From Pseudomonadota bacterium (GTDB taxonomy: Bacteria > Pseudomonadota > Alphaproteobacteria > Sphingomonadales > Sphingomonadaceae): DNA of 64,000 nucleotides. Both the position numbers and the translations under genes were made by a program. Under the pieces are notes generated by a model, which did no database searches, was not told the DNA's origin, and saw nothing but the letters and a program-made list of their open reading frames with translations. Shown here piece after piece: positions 1-9,466 of the stretch (positions are counted from its first letter, which is position 1; each line of letters begins with the position of its first letter). The DNA lies in NCBI GenBank assembly GCA_023457895.1, contig JAEXAY010000039.1, positions 177,317-241,316 of the forward strand, given 5' to 3'.

Positions 1-1175
1 AGGCCGGTCGTGCCGCGCCCGATGATCGCGACTTTCTCGCCCTTGGGTGCAACGGCGATGGTGTCGATATTGAACGCGGCGACGATACGTTCCAGTGGTA
101 TCGGCGGGTTTTCCACAAAGGCCTTGGCGCCAAGCAGCCCCTTTTCCTCGGCGGTCGTTCCAAGAAAATAAATGTCGCGATCAAGCTGCGGGCCGCGCCC
201 CAGCCGCCTGGCCGCCTCGATCAGCACCGCCATGCCGCTCGCATTGTCGACGGCACCATTGCAGATACGATCCTCCTCGCTCTCGTCGCGGCAGATACCG
301 AAATGATCCCAATGGCCGAGAAACAGGAGTGCGCCATGCGCCGCCCCTTGTTTCCCGGGCAGTTTGGCGACGATATTGTAGCTGTTGAAGCGGCGGCCTT
401 CGCTGGCGGCAGCAAGGTTGGCGCGGCTGCGCAACGCCACGGGCCTGAACCCGCTTTTCCCCGCGTCGGCGGACAGTTTGGCAAGGTCGAGGCCGTTGGC
501 CGAAAACAGTGCGGCCGCTGCACTGGCACGCATGACGCCTTCGACCGGGAGGCCGGGCTGATCGGGATTGAGCCGGACGCGCGCCGCATAGGCCCGCTTG
601 AAACCGTCCCAGGGGAAGACCTCGGGCGCGAGTTGCAGCATGGCCTTGGCGCCCGCCGTGGCGAGCGCGCTGCTGACCGCCGCCGTATCGATCCGTTTGC
701 GGGTGACGGGGTCGCTCAGCAGGACCAGCACCGCTTTTCCCCGCACATCGCCGATCACCCGGCCCTGGGCATCGACGCCGGTGCCTGTAAAGATCATCGG
801 CAGCCGCTTAAACCCGGCGCTCGGCAAGTCGGTCCACAGCATGACCTCGTCGCCGCCAAAATCCATTTTGGCACCCTTGCCCGAAAGCGTCATGTGCGAC
901 TGGGTGACCCTGTGCTCACCGAGCCCGACCGGCTGGTACCAGCTGCCATCGGAAAGACCGCCCTTGAGGCCCGAGCTTGCCCATTGCTGCGCGATATAGG
1001 TGATCGCCTTGGTTTCACCGGGCGTACCGGGTGCGCGGCCTTCATATGCGTCGCTGGCCAGTATCTCGATATGCGCGCGCAGGTCGGCTTCGGTGATCGG
1101 CGCATCCGCTGCATTCGCCGGGACGGCAGACCAGGCCGCGAAAAGCAGCAGCGCGCCGAGACGCACCCTCTTCAT
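1..1175 (-). CDS. M28-family zinc metallopeptidase, secreted (3' end outside window)
   Basis: The visible 391 residues open with a signal peptide (positive MKRVR, hydrophobic stretch, ANA cleavage region). They then carry the M28 aminopeptidase metal centre: H288 and D290 in GHWDHFG, D310 in GAVDNASG, and the glutamate pair E343/E344 in TAEEKG. Residues about 100-260 look like the protease-associated insertion seen in M28 enzymes with this layout. The enzyme should be exported and remove N-terminal residues from peptides. Its ATG overlaps the stop of the upstream CitE-like gene (ATGA), so the two are probably co-transcribed. The C-terminus, with the last metal-binding histidine, lies beyond base 1. 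Confidence 0.88.
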   Translation of the reverse strand, partial: MKRVRLGALLLFAAWSAVPANAADAPITEADLRAHIEILASDAYEGRAPGTPGETKAITYIAQQWASSGLKGGLSDGSWYQPVGLGEHRVTQSHMTLSGKGAKMDFGGDEVMLWTDLPSAGFKRLPMIFTGTGVDAQGRVIGDVRGKAVLVLLSDPVTRKRIDTAAVSSALATAGAKAMLQLAPEVFPWDGFKRAYAARVRLNPDQPGLPVEGVMRASAAAALFSANGLDLAKLSADAGKSGFRPVALRSRANLAAASEGRRFNSYNIVAKLPGKQGAAHGALLFLGHWDHFGICRDESEEDRICNGAVDNASGMAVLIEAARRLGRGPQLDRDIYFLGTTAEEKGLLGAKAFVENPPIPLERIVAAFNIDTIAVAPKGEKVAIIGRGTTG

Positions 1176-2008
1176 GCGCTGGCCTTCGCGGCGCGCCCGA
1201 GCAGCGCCTGCGCGGTCGCTACGTGCATATCCTCGACCATGCGATCACGAAAACGCAAAGCCCCGACGCCCTGCGGGTGTGCCGCGACCGCCGCGAGCAG
1301 CGCTTCGGCATCCTCGATTTCGGCCGCTCCCGGCGCGAACCCGGCATTGGCGGCAGCTACCTGCCGCGGATGGATCAGCGTCTTGCCGTCGAAGCCCCAG
1401 CGACGCCCCTGCGCACATTCGCGCGCGAACCCGGCTTCATCGTCGAGCGCATTATAAACCCCATCCAGCGCCCAGGCGCCGTCGGCCCGCGCTGCCGTGA
1501 CGATCTGTTGCAGAGCGAACATCAGCCCCTCGCGCGCCGGATCGGCCGGGAGCCGCATCGCATGGGCAATATCGTTGACCCCGGCAATCAGCCCCATCAC
1601 GCCGGACGCGGCGGAAATGTCGAACGCGTTGAGCACCGCGGCCGGGGATTCGATCATCGCCAGCAGCGGGTGGCCGATGCGCATCGCCAGTTGCCCCACC
1701 GCACCGGCCTGCTCGGCCTTGGGAATCACGACGACATCCGCCGCGGATGAGGCCGCGGCTTCAACGTCATCGACATGCCACGGTGTTCCCGCCGCGTTGA
1801 TCCTGAGCGCCTTGATCGCGCCGCCAAAATCGCCGCGCAGCACCTCGACCGCCGCCCGGCGCGCCGCCGCCTTGTCTTCGGGGCGCACCGCGTCCTCCAG
1901 TTCGATGATCACCATATCGGCGCCAAGATCGGGTATCTTGGCGAGCGCCTTGGGGTTGGAGGCGGGGACGAACAATGCGGAGCGCGGCGGCAGTAAATCG
2001 GTAAGCAT
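1172..2008 (-). CDS. HpcH/HpaI aldolase / citrate lyase beta-like (CitE family)
   Basis: This 278-residue protein has the CitE-like start (PRSALFVPASNP), the acidic LEDAV motif at about residues 37-41, and the RINAAGTPWH and VIPKAEQAG segments of the TIM-barrel acyl-CoA lyase fold. The family includes citryl-CoA, malyl-CoA and citramalyl-CoA lyases, and the sequence alone does not fix the substrate. No citrate lyase alpha or gamma gene lies nearby, so a stand-alone acyl-CoA lyase or thioesterase role is likelier than a citrate lyase complex. It heads a two-gene unit with the M28 peptidase. Confidence 0.85.
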   Translation of the reverse strand: MLTDLLPPRSALFVPASNPKALAKIPDLGADMVIIELEDAVRPEDKAAARRAAVEVLRGDFGGAIKALRINAAGTPWHVDDVEAAASSAADVVVIPKAEQAGAVGQLAMRIGHPLLAMIESPAAVLNAFDISAASGVMGLIAGVNDIAHAMRLPADPAREGLMFALQQIVTAARADGAWALDGVYNALDDEAGFARECAQGRRWGFDGKTLIHPRQVAAANAGFAPGAAEIEDAEALLAAVAAHPQGVGALRFRDRMVEDMHVATAQALLGRAAKASA

Positions 2009-2091
2009 TAGGCTGTTATTGTCCGATTATGCTTGGCGGGCAAGCCGGATACAGGCAATATTGCCCGCAGACAGGAATTTTGGGGAGTGAC

Positions 2092-3006
2092 ATGGAATTT
2101 TTTGTTGGCGCGCTCGCGCTTCTGGCGGTTTTCATTGCTTTTTCCGCGATCACGGTCGTGCGGCAAGGCTATATGTACACGATCGAGCGCTTCGGCCGCT
2201 TCACCCATACCGCCGCGCCGGGTTTCAACCTCATCATGCCGTTTGTCGACCGCGTCGGCCGCAAGGTCAACATGATGGAGCAGGTGCTCGACATTCCGGG
2301 ACAGGAAATCATCACCAAGGACAACGCCATGGTCGCGGTGGACGGCGTGGTGTTCTTCCAGGTGCTCGATCCGGCCAAGGCGGCCTATGAAGTCTCCGAT
2401 CTCATAACCGCGTTGTTGCAGCTCACCACCACCAACCTTCGTACCGTGATGGGATCGATGGACCTCGACGAATTATTGTCCAAGCGCGACGAAATCAACG
2501 CGCGCCTGTTGAGCGTCGTCGACCATGCAACAGGGCCGTGGGGCGTCAAGATCACCCGTGTCGAGATCAAGGATATCCGCCCGCCGGCTGACATTTCCAA
2601 TGCCATGGCGCGGCAGATGAAGGCAGAGCGCGAAAAGCGCGCGGTGATCATCGAATCCGAAGGTCAGCGCCAGAATGAAATCAATATCGCCGAGGGCCGC
2701 AAGGCAGCGCAGATACTCGAAGCCGAAGGCCGTCGCGAAGCCGCCTTCCGCGACGCTGAAGCGCGCGAACGCGAGGCCGAGGCCGAAGCCAAGGCAACCC
2801 ATATGGTGAGCCAGGCAATCGCGTCGGGCAATGCGCAGGCAATCAACTATTTCGTCGCGCAGAAATATGTCGAGGCGGTCAAGGATTTCGCCAACTCGCC
2901 CAACGCCAAGACCATCCTCTTCCCGGTCGAGGCAACCAATCTCATCGGCACGCTGGGCGGCATCGGCGAACTGGCGAAAGAGGCCCTCGGCAAATCGAAG
3001 GAGTAG
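2092..3006 (+). CDS. SPFH/band 7 (stomatin/QmcA-like) membrane protein
   Basis: The 304-residue protein has one N-terminal transmembrane segment (about residues 3-22), a band 7 domain (QGYMYTIERFGR through about residue 190) and an Ala/Glu/Arg-rich coiled coil (about 185-260). SPFH proteins form large cage-like assemblies in membrane microdomains, often with an NfeD partner. An open frame extends upstream to 2029, but ATG 2092 has a GGGGAG site 6 bases before it and starts at the expected membrane anchor. The NfeD gene follows after 6 bases, and its ribosome site overlaps the end of this gene. Confidence 0.9.
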   Translation: MEFFVGALALLAVFIAFSAITVVRQGYMYTIERFGRFTHTAAPGFNLIMPFVDRVGRKVNMMEQVLDIPGQEIITKDNAMVAVDGVVFFQVLDPAKAAYEVSDLITALLQLTTTNLRTVMGSMDLDELLSKRDEINARLLSVVDHATGPWGVKITRVEIKDIRPPADISNAMARQMKAEREKRAVIIESEGQRQNEINIAEGRKAAQILEAEGRREAAFRDAEAREREAEAEAKATHMVSQAIASGNAQAINYFVAQKYVEAVKDFANSPNAKTILFPVEATNLIGTLGGIGELAKEALGKSKE

Positions 3007-3012
3007 CAACCC

Positions 3013-3459
3013 ATGCTGGATTCGATTTCGCTTTCCGACCCGTGGGTCTGGCTGACCGCCGGACTGGTGCTGATGCTGGCCGAGCTCGTGCTGCCCGGCT
3101 TCTACCTGATCTGGATCGGAACCGCCGCGCTGCTCACCGGCCTGATCGCCTTCAGCGGGATCGGGGGCGCGGCGCTGTTCGTCTGCTTTGCGATGCTGAC
3201 GGTGGTGTCGATCATCGTCGCGCGCCGCTGGTTCAACGTCCACCCGATCGAATCCGCCGACCCGCTGCTGAATGACCGCGCCGCCCGCATGGTGGGCGAA
3301 AGCGCGACCGTGGTCGAAGCGATTGAAAGTGGCAGCGGCCGCGTGCGCATCGGCGACAGCGAATGGCTCGCTCGCGGCCCCGACGCCCCGGCCGGCACAC
3401 GCGTGTTTGTTACCGGCGTGGATGGCGGCGGGCATGTGACGGTGGATTTGCAGCGATAG
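3013..3459 (+). CDS. NfeD family protein
   Basis: This is a short NfeD protein of 148 residues. Two or three transmembrane helices occupy residues about 12-75 (the LVLPGFYLIWIG segment is typical). They are followed by a soluble OB-fold domain (about 90-147) with the usual VGESATVVE and GDSEWLARG strands. Short NfeD proteins lack the ClpP-like protease domain and partner with SPFH proteins, as the adjacent gene here suggests. AAGGAG just before the start overlaps the stop of the upstream gene, implying translational coupling. Confidence 0.9.
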   Translation: MLDSISLSDPWVWLTAGLVLMLAELVLPGFYLIWIGTAALLTGLIAFSGIGGAALFVCFAMLTVVSIIVARRWFNVHPIESADPLLNDRAARMVGESATVVEAIESGSGRVRIGDSEWLARGPDAPAGTRVFVTGVDGGGHVTVDLQR

Positions 3460-3493
3460 TCAGCCCCGCCCTTCCCGCTTCGGCGAGCGTCCC

Positions 3494-3514
3494 ACCCTCC
3501 CTTCCAGGGAGGGT
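3494..3514. repeat. Short palindrome, repeat family D
   Basis: ACCCTCCCT-TCC-AGGGAGGGT is a perfect 9-bp inverted repeat with a 3-base loop between two convergent genes. The same hairpin recurs exactly at 52282-52302, so it is a dispersed repeat. It may also act as a transcription end between nfeD and the CPBP gene, but no T-run follows it on either strand. Confidence 0.7.
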
Positions 3515-3526
3515 GAAGGTCTGTTC

Positions 3527-4495
3527 CTAGATCAGCGGCGTATTGGCCGATGGCGGGAGCGGCTCTGCAGCCTGTTCCTTCACCCATATCGGATGCTTCA
3601 ACTGTCCGCGCTGGATAGCGAGGCGTAAGATTGCCAGCCCAGCCGCCGTCGCGACGATCAGCGCGGGGACCGAGGCTTCGAGCCCGAACGCCCCGCCCGT
3701 CATCCAGTCGGAACCGGTGATGCTGTTCGTCACCAGCGAGGGCGTTTCATGCCCCGACACCGGGATGCCGAAAACATAGCCCTGCACGAAATTCCACGCG
3801 GCATGGAGCCCGATCGCGGCCCATAAACGCCGCGTCAGCATATAAATGGCGCCGAGCAGGATCCCCGCCTCGACCGCGATCGCGAGGCTCGAAAACCAGG
3901 TGGCATTGGCGTTACCGATGTGGAGGAAGCCGAAAATCCCCGCCGAAAGGGCCAGCGCGAACCAGCTGCCCAGCAGCTTTTCCGTCAGGCGAAATAGCAC
4001 GCCGCGAAACAGGATTTCTTCGCCCACCCCGCTGCTGATCGCCAACCCCAGCATCGCGGCCAGCCCGCCAAGCCCTGCATCGCCCCAGCCGGTGATGCGG
4101 TAATGGCCCATGATCCAGACAAAGGCGGTAACGATCGCCATCAGCCCGGCGCCGATGATCAGCCCCCCCGACAGTTCGCGGCTCCACTTCCAGCTGGCAA
4201 ATTCGACCATCGGTTCGCCCTCGATCTTCTTGAGCAACCAGTAACCGAGCACCGACAGTCCGGCCGCCGCGATGCCGTAGGGGAGGTCCAGCGGGTTGCC
4301 CTGAAACAGCCGGGTCGGATCCATTTCGCGCGTAAGTGCAAAACGGAACATGCCGGCCGCGATTTGCGCGATGATATACAGGACGATGCCGATCACGATC
4401 AGGGTCAGCGGAAAGCGGATGAAGCGCATCAACCCGCTCTGCGGCGGCGGGGTTTCATTCACCGGCAGTTGCGACTTGCCATCAATCCAAGTCAT
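3527..4495 (-). CDS. CPBP family intramembrane metalloprotease
   Basis: A 322-residue multi-pass membrane protein. It carries the CPBP (Abi/CAAX-type) motifs: EEILFRG (paired glutamates and arginine), FLHIGN with the first histidine, and HAAWNFVQG with the second. The family comprises membrane-embedded glutamate-type proteases such as Rce1 and bacteriocin self-immunity proteins. The substrate is unknown. A GTG two codons upstream is possible, but ATG 4495 sits 5 bases after GGGGAGG and is preferred. No bacteriocin gene is nearby, so an immunity role is not supported. Confidence 0.87.
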   Translation of the reverse strand: MTWIDGKSQLPVNETPPPQSGLMRFIRFPLTLIVIGIVLYIIAQIAAGMFRFALTREMDPTRLFQGNPLDLPYGIAAAGLSVLGYWLLKKIEGEPMVEFASWKWSRELSGGLIIGAGLMAIVTAFVWIMGHYRITGWGDAGLGGLAAMLGLAISSGVGEEILFRGVLFRLTEKLLGSWFALALSAGIFGFLHIGNANATWFSSLAIAVEAGILLGAIYMLTRRLWAAIGLHAAWNFVQGYVFGIPVSGHETPSLVTNSITGSDWMTGGAFGLEASVPALIVATAAGLAILRLAIQRGQLKHPIWVKEQAAEPLPPSANTPLI

Positions 4496-4543
4496 CCACA
4501 CCTCCCCTGCGTCGCATCAAGTCCGCCGCCTAGGTAACGCGGA

Positions 4544-5269
4544 TCAGCGCGCTGCGAAAGCCTCTCGTGCGTCCGCCTCGAGCGCCGCCATGAGCGCGCG
4601 ATAGGGGGCGGGGCCATGGCTGATGCGGGCAACGCCCAGTTCGGCGAGCCGCCTGATGGAAAACCGGTCGCCGAGCCGCATCATATTGACCGGCAAAGGT
4701 GATTGTTCGCACAGCTGCGCTATCAGCCGCTCGTCATTCAGGAAAGGCGCGAAGAAACAGCCTGCACCGGCATCGGCATATGCGCGGGCGCGTTCGAGCG
4801 CTTCGTCAAGCATTGCGCGGTTATGATGGCCCGGGTCGGACTTCATGAAGAGATCGGTGCGAGCATTAACGAACAACCCCGTTGAACATGCCGCGGCCAC
4901 CCGCGCCGCAGCCTCGGCCAGGGGCGCGTTGCCGTCTTCAAGGTTGATTCCGATAATCCCCGTTGCCGCCAGCGCGGCACAGTTTTCACCAACCGCTCCG
5001 GCATCGGCGCCATAGCCGCGCTCGAAATCGACGCTGACGGGCAGCTCGACCGCTTCCACTATTTCGCGTGTGCTAGCCATCACGGTGTCGAGCGGCAACA
5101 CCTCGCCATCGGCAAAGCCATGGGCAGCGGCCACCGACCAGCTGCCGGTCGCAATCGCCTTTGCACCAGCAGCGGCAACTGCTTTCGCGCTGCCCGCGTC
5201 CCATATATTGATGAGGATGAGGGGGTCGCCCGCCACATGGAGCGCTGAAAACTGGTCCATCTTGCTCAT
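4544..5269 (-). CDS. Isocitrate lyase / PEP mutase family protein
   Basis: A 241-residue TIM-barrel protein of the PEP mutase/isocitrate lyase superfamily. It has the INIWDAGSAKAVAAAGAKAIATGS opening typical of the small oxaloacetate-decarboxylase-like members, the metal-site region VSVDFERGYG, NLEDGN, and FVNARTDLF. The classical isocitrate lyase KKCGH cysteine motif is absent, so it is not a glyoxylate-cycle enzyme. The true C-C or P-C bond substrate cannot be told. Its ATG overlaps the stop of ada (ATGA), which suggests co-expression with alkylation repair. Confidence 0.85.
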   Translation of the reverse strand: MSKMDQFSALHVAGDPLILINIWDAGSAKAVAAAGAKAIATGSWSVAAAHGFADGEVLPLDTVMASTREIVEAVELPVSVDFERGYGADAGAVGENCAALAATGIIGINLEDGNAPLAEAAARVAAACSTGLFVNARTDLFMKSDPGHHNRAMLDEALERARAYADAGAGCFFAPFLNDERLIAQLCEQSPLPVNMMRLGDRFSIRRLAELGVARISHGPAPYRALMAALEADAREAFAAR

Positions 5270-6309
5270 GATTGTCCTCCCTCCGCGTCGAGGAGCGCCC
5301 GTTTTCTTTCAAGCCCATAGGCATAGCCGCCGAGAGTTCCATCGCTGCGGATAACGCGGTGGCACGGGACAAGGACGGCGACGCTGTTGGCCCCATTGGC
5401 TGACCCCGCCGCGCGCACTGCACCCGGTCTGCCGACCGCCGCCGCGATATCGGCATAGGTACGGGTTTCGCCCGCCGGGATGCGCTGGAGTTCAGCCCAG
5501 ACCGCGCGCTGGAAGGCCGTACCGCCGAGATCGAGCGGCAGATCGCTACCGCAGTCCGGATGTTCGACCGCTGCAACCGCGCGCTCAAGCAGCGCGGCAA
5601 AATCCGCGTCAGCAGGAAGCAGCGTCGCGTTGGGAAACCGCCGCGCCAGTTCGCTTTCATCCTCGTCGAACGACAGCCGGCAAATGCCCTTTCCGGTCGC
5701 AGCAATCAGCATCTTGCCGAGGCTGGTATCCGCGATCGCCCAGCGGATCGTCACGCCTGCGCCGCCCTTTTTCCACGCGCTCGGCGCCATCGGCAGTTCC
5801 GACTTCATGGCGTCATAGAAGCGGGATGGCGCCGAATAGCCGCCTTCATAAATGGCTTCGGTCACGCTTGCGCCCTGTTCGATCGCGTCGATCGCGCGCT
5901 GCGCCCTGATGCCGCGCACATGCGCAGCGGGAGTCAGCCCCGTCGCCCGCGCAAACACCCGGCTGAAATGCGCCGGAGAATAGCCGACGCGCGCCGCGAG
6001 TTCGTCCAGCCTGGGCGGTGCGTCCCCCGAAAGCAGCCTGAGCGCGATCGCAATGGCTTCCTCGTCGCGCGCAACATCGTCGGGAAGGCAACGCTTGCAG
6101 GGACGCAAGCCAGCCTCACGCGCCGCCGCGCCATCGGCAAAGAAGCGCACATTCTCCCGCGCCGGATGCCGCGCCGCGCAGGACGGCCGGCAATAAATGC
6201 CGGTGGTGAAAACGCCGGTGACAAACCGGCCATCATAGGCGCGGTCACGCCGCTGCACGGCGGCCCAGGCGGTATCGGGGTCAATCTGGGGGTTGGTCAC
6301 ATCGATCAT
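5266..6309 (-). CDS. ada: Bifunctional alkylation repair protein / transcription activator Ada
   Basis: The 347-residue protein has the full Ada layout. The N-terminal zinc domain has four cysteines (C40, C44, C71, C74), of which C40 accepts methyl groups from phosphotriesters. An AraC-type helix-turn-helix region follows (about 85-180), and the C-terminal O6-methylguanine methyltransferase domain has its active cysteine in PCHRV (C316). Methylated Ada usually activates its own promoter. It overlaps the PEP-mutase-like gene by 4 bases. The 120 bases upstream hold a small hairpin (CTTCGC/GCGAAG, 6319-6337) but no Ada box I can assert. Confidence 0.96.
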   Translation of the reverse strand: MIDVTNPQIDPDTAWAAVQRRDRAYDGRFVTGVFTTGIYCRPSCAARHPARENVRFFADGAAAREAGLRPCKRCLPDDVARDEEAIAIALRLLSGDAPPRLDELAARVGYSPAHFSRVFARATGLTPAAHVRGIRAQRAIDAIEQGASVTEAIYEGGYSAPSRFYDAMKSELPMAPSAWKKGGAGVTIRWAIADTSLGKMLIAATGKGICRLSFDEDESELARRFPNATLLPADADFAALLERAVAAVEHPDCGSDLPLDLGGTAFQRAVWAELQRIPAGETRTYADIAAAVGRPGAVRAAGSANGANSVAVLVPCHRVIRSDGTLGGYAYGLERKRALLDAEGGQS

Positions 6310-6429
6310 CCTAATCCTCTTCGCTTTCCTTGCGAAGCGATTTACGATGTCCTACGCACGCGCCGCATCCCGTTTCTTGCGATCAAAGCGAAATGTCCGG
6401 CACATTTTTCCTGTCGGCCAATTGCGCTA

Positions 6430-6657
6430 TTATGTCCCGGCATCTCCCGCCTTATCGAGATAGGTCAGCATGTCCGCAGGCTTTGCCTTCCCCGCGCGGC
6501 GTTTGAGAAAGATCGAGGCGGTTTCCACAACGCCCACTTTCTCCGCCACCGCGGCGGCGATCCACTGGTTGAGCGAAACCCCGTCCTCTCTCGCCAAGCG
6601 CATCGCGGCGTCCTTGACCGATTTGGGAAGTTTGAGTGGATAGGCGGCTTTGGTCAT
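6430..6657 (-). CDS. Ribbon-helix-helix antitoxin-like protein
   Basis: A 75-residue protein with the pattern of a HicB/CopG-type ribbon-helix-helix: a short strand (YPLKLPKSV), then two helices (KDAAMRLAREDGVSLNQWIAAAVAEKV), then a charged tail that probably binds the toxin. It overlaps the upstream PIN gene by 4 bases (ATGA), so the two form one unit with the toxin first. The likely role is neutralising the PIN ribonuclease and repressing the shared promoter through the TCATAT repeats at 7076-7107. Confidence 0.8.
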   Translation of the reverse strand: MTKAAYPLKLPKSVKDAAMRLAREDGVSLNQWIAAAVAEKVGVVETASIFLKRRAGKAKPADMLTYLDKAGDAGT

Positions 6658-7079
6658 GCGTTTATCCTTGCCATAAAGTCTTGCGGGGTCAGCGTCTCGA
6701 AACCGAACATCTGCCCGGCCAGCGCAAAATGCTGCGCGCGACGAGACACGATCGCTTCAGCATTGCCGTTGACTGCAGCCTCAAGCACCAGTTCGTCGGC
6801 GGGGTCGTTCATCTGCGGCCGCCACAGGAAGGTGACATCGACCGGCGCGGCGGCGCTGGCGAATGCAGCCAGAGCGGAATCGATCTCCTCCCGTGACAAG
6901 CCATGCGCCAGCCGGGCTTCGGCCTGTTTGAGGGCAAATTCATAATCGAGCAGCAGCGGCGTCGAAGTCAGCGGCACAAGACGGCCTTCCGCCACGGCGC
7001 GCAGCAAATGATGGGCTGCGCCCGCCTTGCCGGCGAATCCTGCCACCATTACATCCGCATCCAGCACGACATATTTCAT
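6654..7079 (-). CDS. PIN-domain toxin (COG1569-like)
   Basis: A 141-residue PIN-domain protein. The first catalytic acid is in VVLDADVMVAG (D8), a second in LLDYEFAL (E46 region), and a third in DPADELVLEAA (about D99). In most members of this family the C-terminal motif reads like VTxNxxDF with a final acidic residue. Here it reads VSRRAQHF, so that acid is missing, which could weaken nuclease activity. The fold and the adjoining ribbon-helix-helix gene identify it as a toxin-antitoxin ribonuclease. It is divergent from the atp operon. Confidence 0.82.
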   Translation of the reverse strand: MKYVVLDADVMVAGFAGKAGAAHHLLRAVAEGRLVPLTSTPLLLDYEFALKQAEARLAHGLSREEIDSALAAFASAAAPVDVTFLWRPQMNDPADELVLEAAVNGNAEAIVSRRAQHFALAGQMFGFETLTPQDFMARINA

Positions 7080-7107
7080 ATCATATATGATCTCATATCT
7101 TATATGA
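7076..7107 (-). promoter_or_regulatory. Candidate operator of the PIN/RHH toxin-antitoxin pair
   Basis: TCATAT half-sites start at 7076, 7081 and 7093, with inverted partners (ATATGA) at 7085-7090 and 7102-7107. They include the perfect palindrome ATCATATATGAT (7080-7091) and the dyad TCATAT-CTT-ATATGA (7093-7107). The cluster is very AT-rich in GC-rich DNA and overlaps the start codon of the PIN gene (7077-7079). Ribbon-helix-helix antitoxins bind short tandem or inverted half-sites of this kind, so autorepression is the natural reading. Confidence 0.6.
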
Positions 7108-7193
7108 CATCACAAATTGAATCGGGAATCTCCCGCTGTCCATCTTGCATTGCAGCAAAGGCGGTGCTAACCGCGCCCCCAATCGCGATGCAG

Positions 7194-7210
7194 AGGGCGT
7201 TTTTCGCCCT
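7194..7210 (+). promoter_or_regulatory. Hairpin in the atp operon leader
   Basis: AGGGCG-TTTTT-CGCCCT forms a 6-bp stem 50 bases before the atpH start. It lies in the 180-base region shared by the toxin-antitoxin promoter and the atp promoter. It has no U-tract, so it is not a clear terminator, and a leader or mRNA-stability role is only a guess. I could not identify convincing -35/-10 boxes for the operon. Confidence 0.3.
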
Positions 7211-7259
7211 TCTTAAGCCACGCGAATCGTCACCCCTGGGGACCCAAAAGGAAACACGC

Positions 7260-7814
7260 GTGGATAATTCCGGCGGCATTCAGGCTAGCTTGGCAGGACG
7301 GTATGCAACCGCCCTGTTCGACCTTGCCCGCGAACAAAAAGCCATTGAAAAGGTTGAACAAAGCCTCGCCTCGTTGACCGACGCACTGGCTCAGTCGGAC
7401 GAATTCAAGGCGCTCACCGTCAACCCGCTGCTGTCGCGCGATGACGCCGGCAAGGCGGTTGCGGCCGCGGCGAAGGTCATGCGGCTTGATTCGCTCACGA
7501 CCAATTTCCTCGGCGTTCTCGCGCAGAACCGTCGCCTCGGCGAAATCGGCAACGTCGCGCGTGCGTTCAAGGCACTGGCCGCCAACGAGCGCGGCGAAGT
7601 CGCTGCCGAAGTTGTTTCGGCCCACCCGCTCGACGCCGCGCAGGCCCTCGCACTCAAGTCGCGACTGCGCACCCGCGTCGGCCGTGACGTCAATGTCAGC
7701 TATTCGGTTGATCCCGCCATTCTCGGCGGCCTGGTTGTCAAGATCGGCAGCCAGATGATCGACTCCTCCATCCGCACACGACTCAACACCCTCGCGCAAG
7801 CGATGAAAGGCTAA
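7260..7814 (+). CDS. atpH: F1F0 ATP synthase subunit delta
   Basis: The 184-residue delta subunit (OSCP homologue) links the F1 head to the peripheral stalk. It shows the typical ASLAGRYATALFDLA start and the C-terminal motif DPAILGGLVVKIGSQMIDSSIRTRL. An open frame runs much further upstream, but GTG 7260 follows AAAAGGAA at 8 bases and gives the normal family length. It is the first gene of the F1 operon atpHAGDC. The F0 genes are not in this window, a split usual for alphaproteobacteria. Confidence 0.95.
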   Translation: MDNSGGIQASLAGRYATALFDLAREQKAIEKVEQSLASLTDALAQSDEFKALTVNPLLSRDDAGKAVAAAAKVMRLDSLTTNFLGVLAQNRRLGEIGNVARAFKALAANERGEVAAEVVSAHPLDAAQALALKSRLRTRVGRDVNVSYSVDPAILGGLVVKIGSQMIDSSIRTRLNTLAQAMKG

Positions 7815-9347
<1,533 letters not shown>

Positions 9348-9354
9348 TTATTCA

Positions 9355-9444
9355 CCGTCTCCCTGAACTTGTTTCAGGGTCCATAGTGCCGGAGCTATCG
9401 AAAGCGCGGGACATATGGATGCTGAACCAGGTTCAGCATGACGA
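9355..9444. repeat. Palindromic repeat, family A (between atpA and atpG)
   Basis: Two hairpin units face each other. CCCTGAA-CTTGT-TTCAGGG (9361-9379) and GCTGAACC-A-GGTTCAGC (9421-9437) are flanked by matching ends (CGTC... and ...GACG, with TCCATA facing TATGGA). Elements of the same design lie at 22029-22118 and 35106-35218. It sits inside an operon with no other promoter or terminator signal, so it may set relative transcript stability. Confidence 0.85.
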
Positions 9445-9466
9445 AATTGAGGTAAGATAGGGCAAG

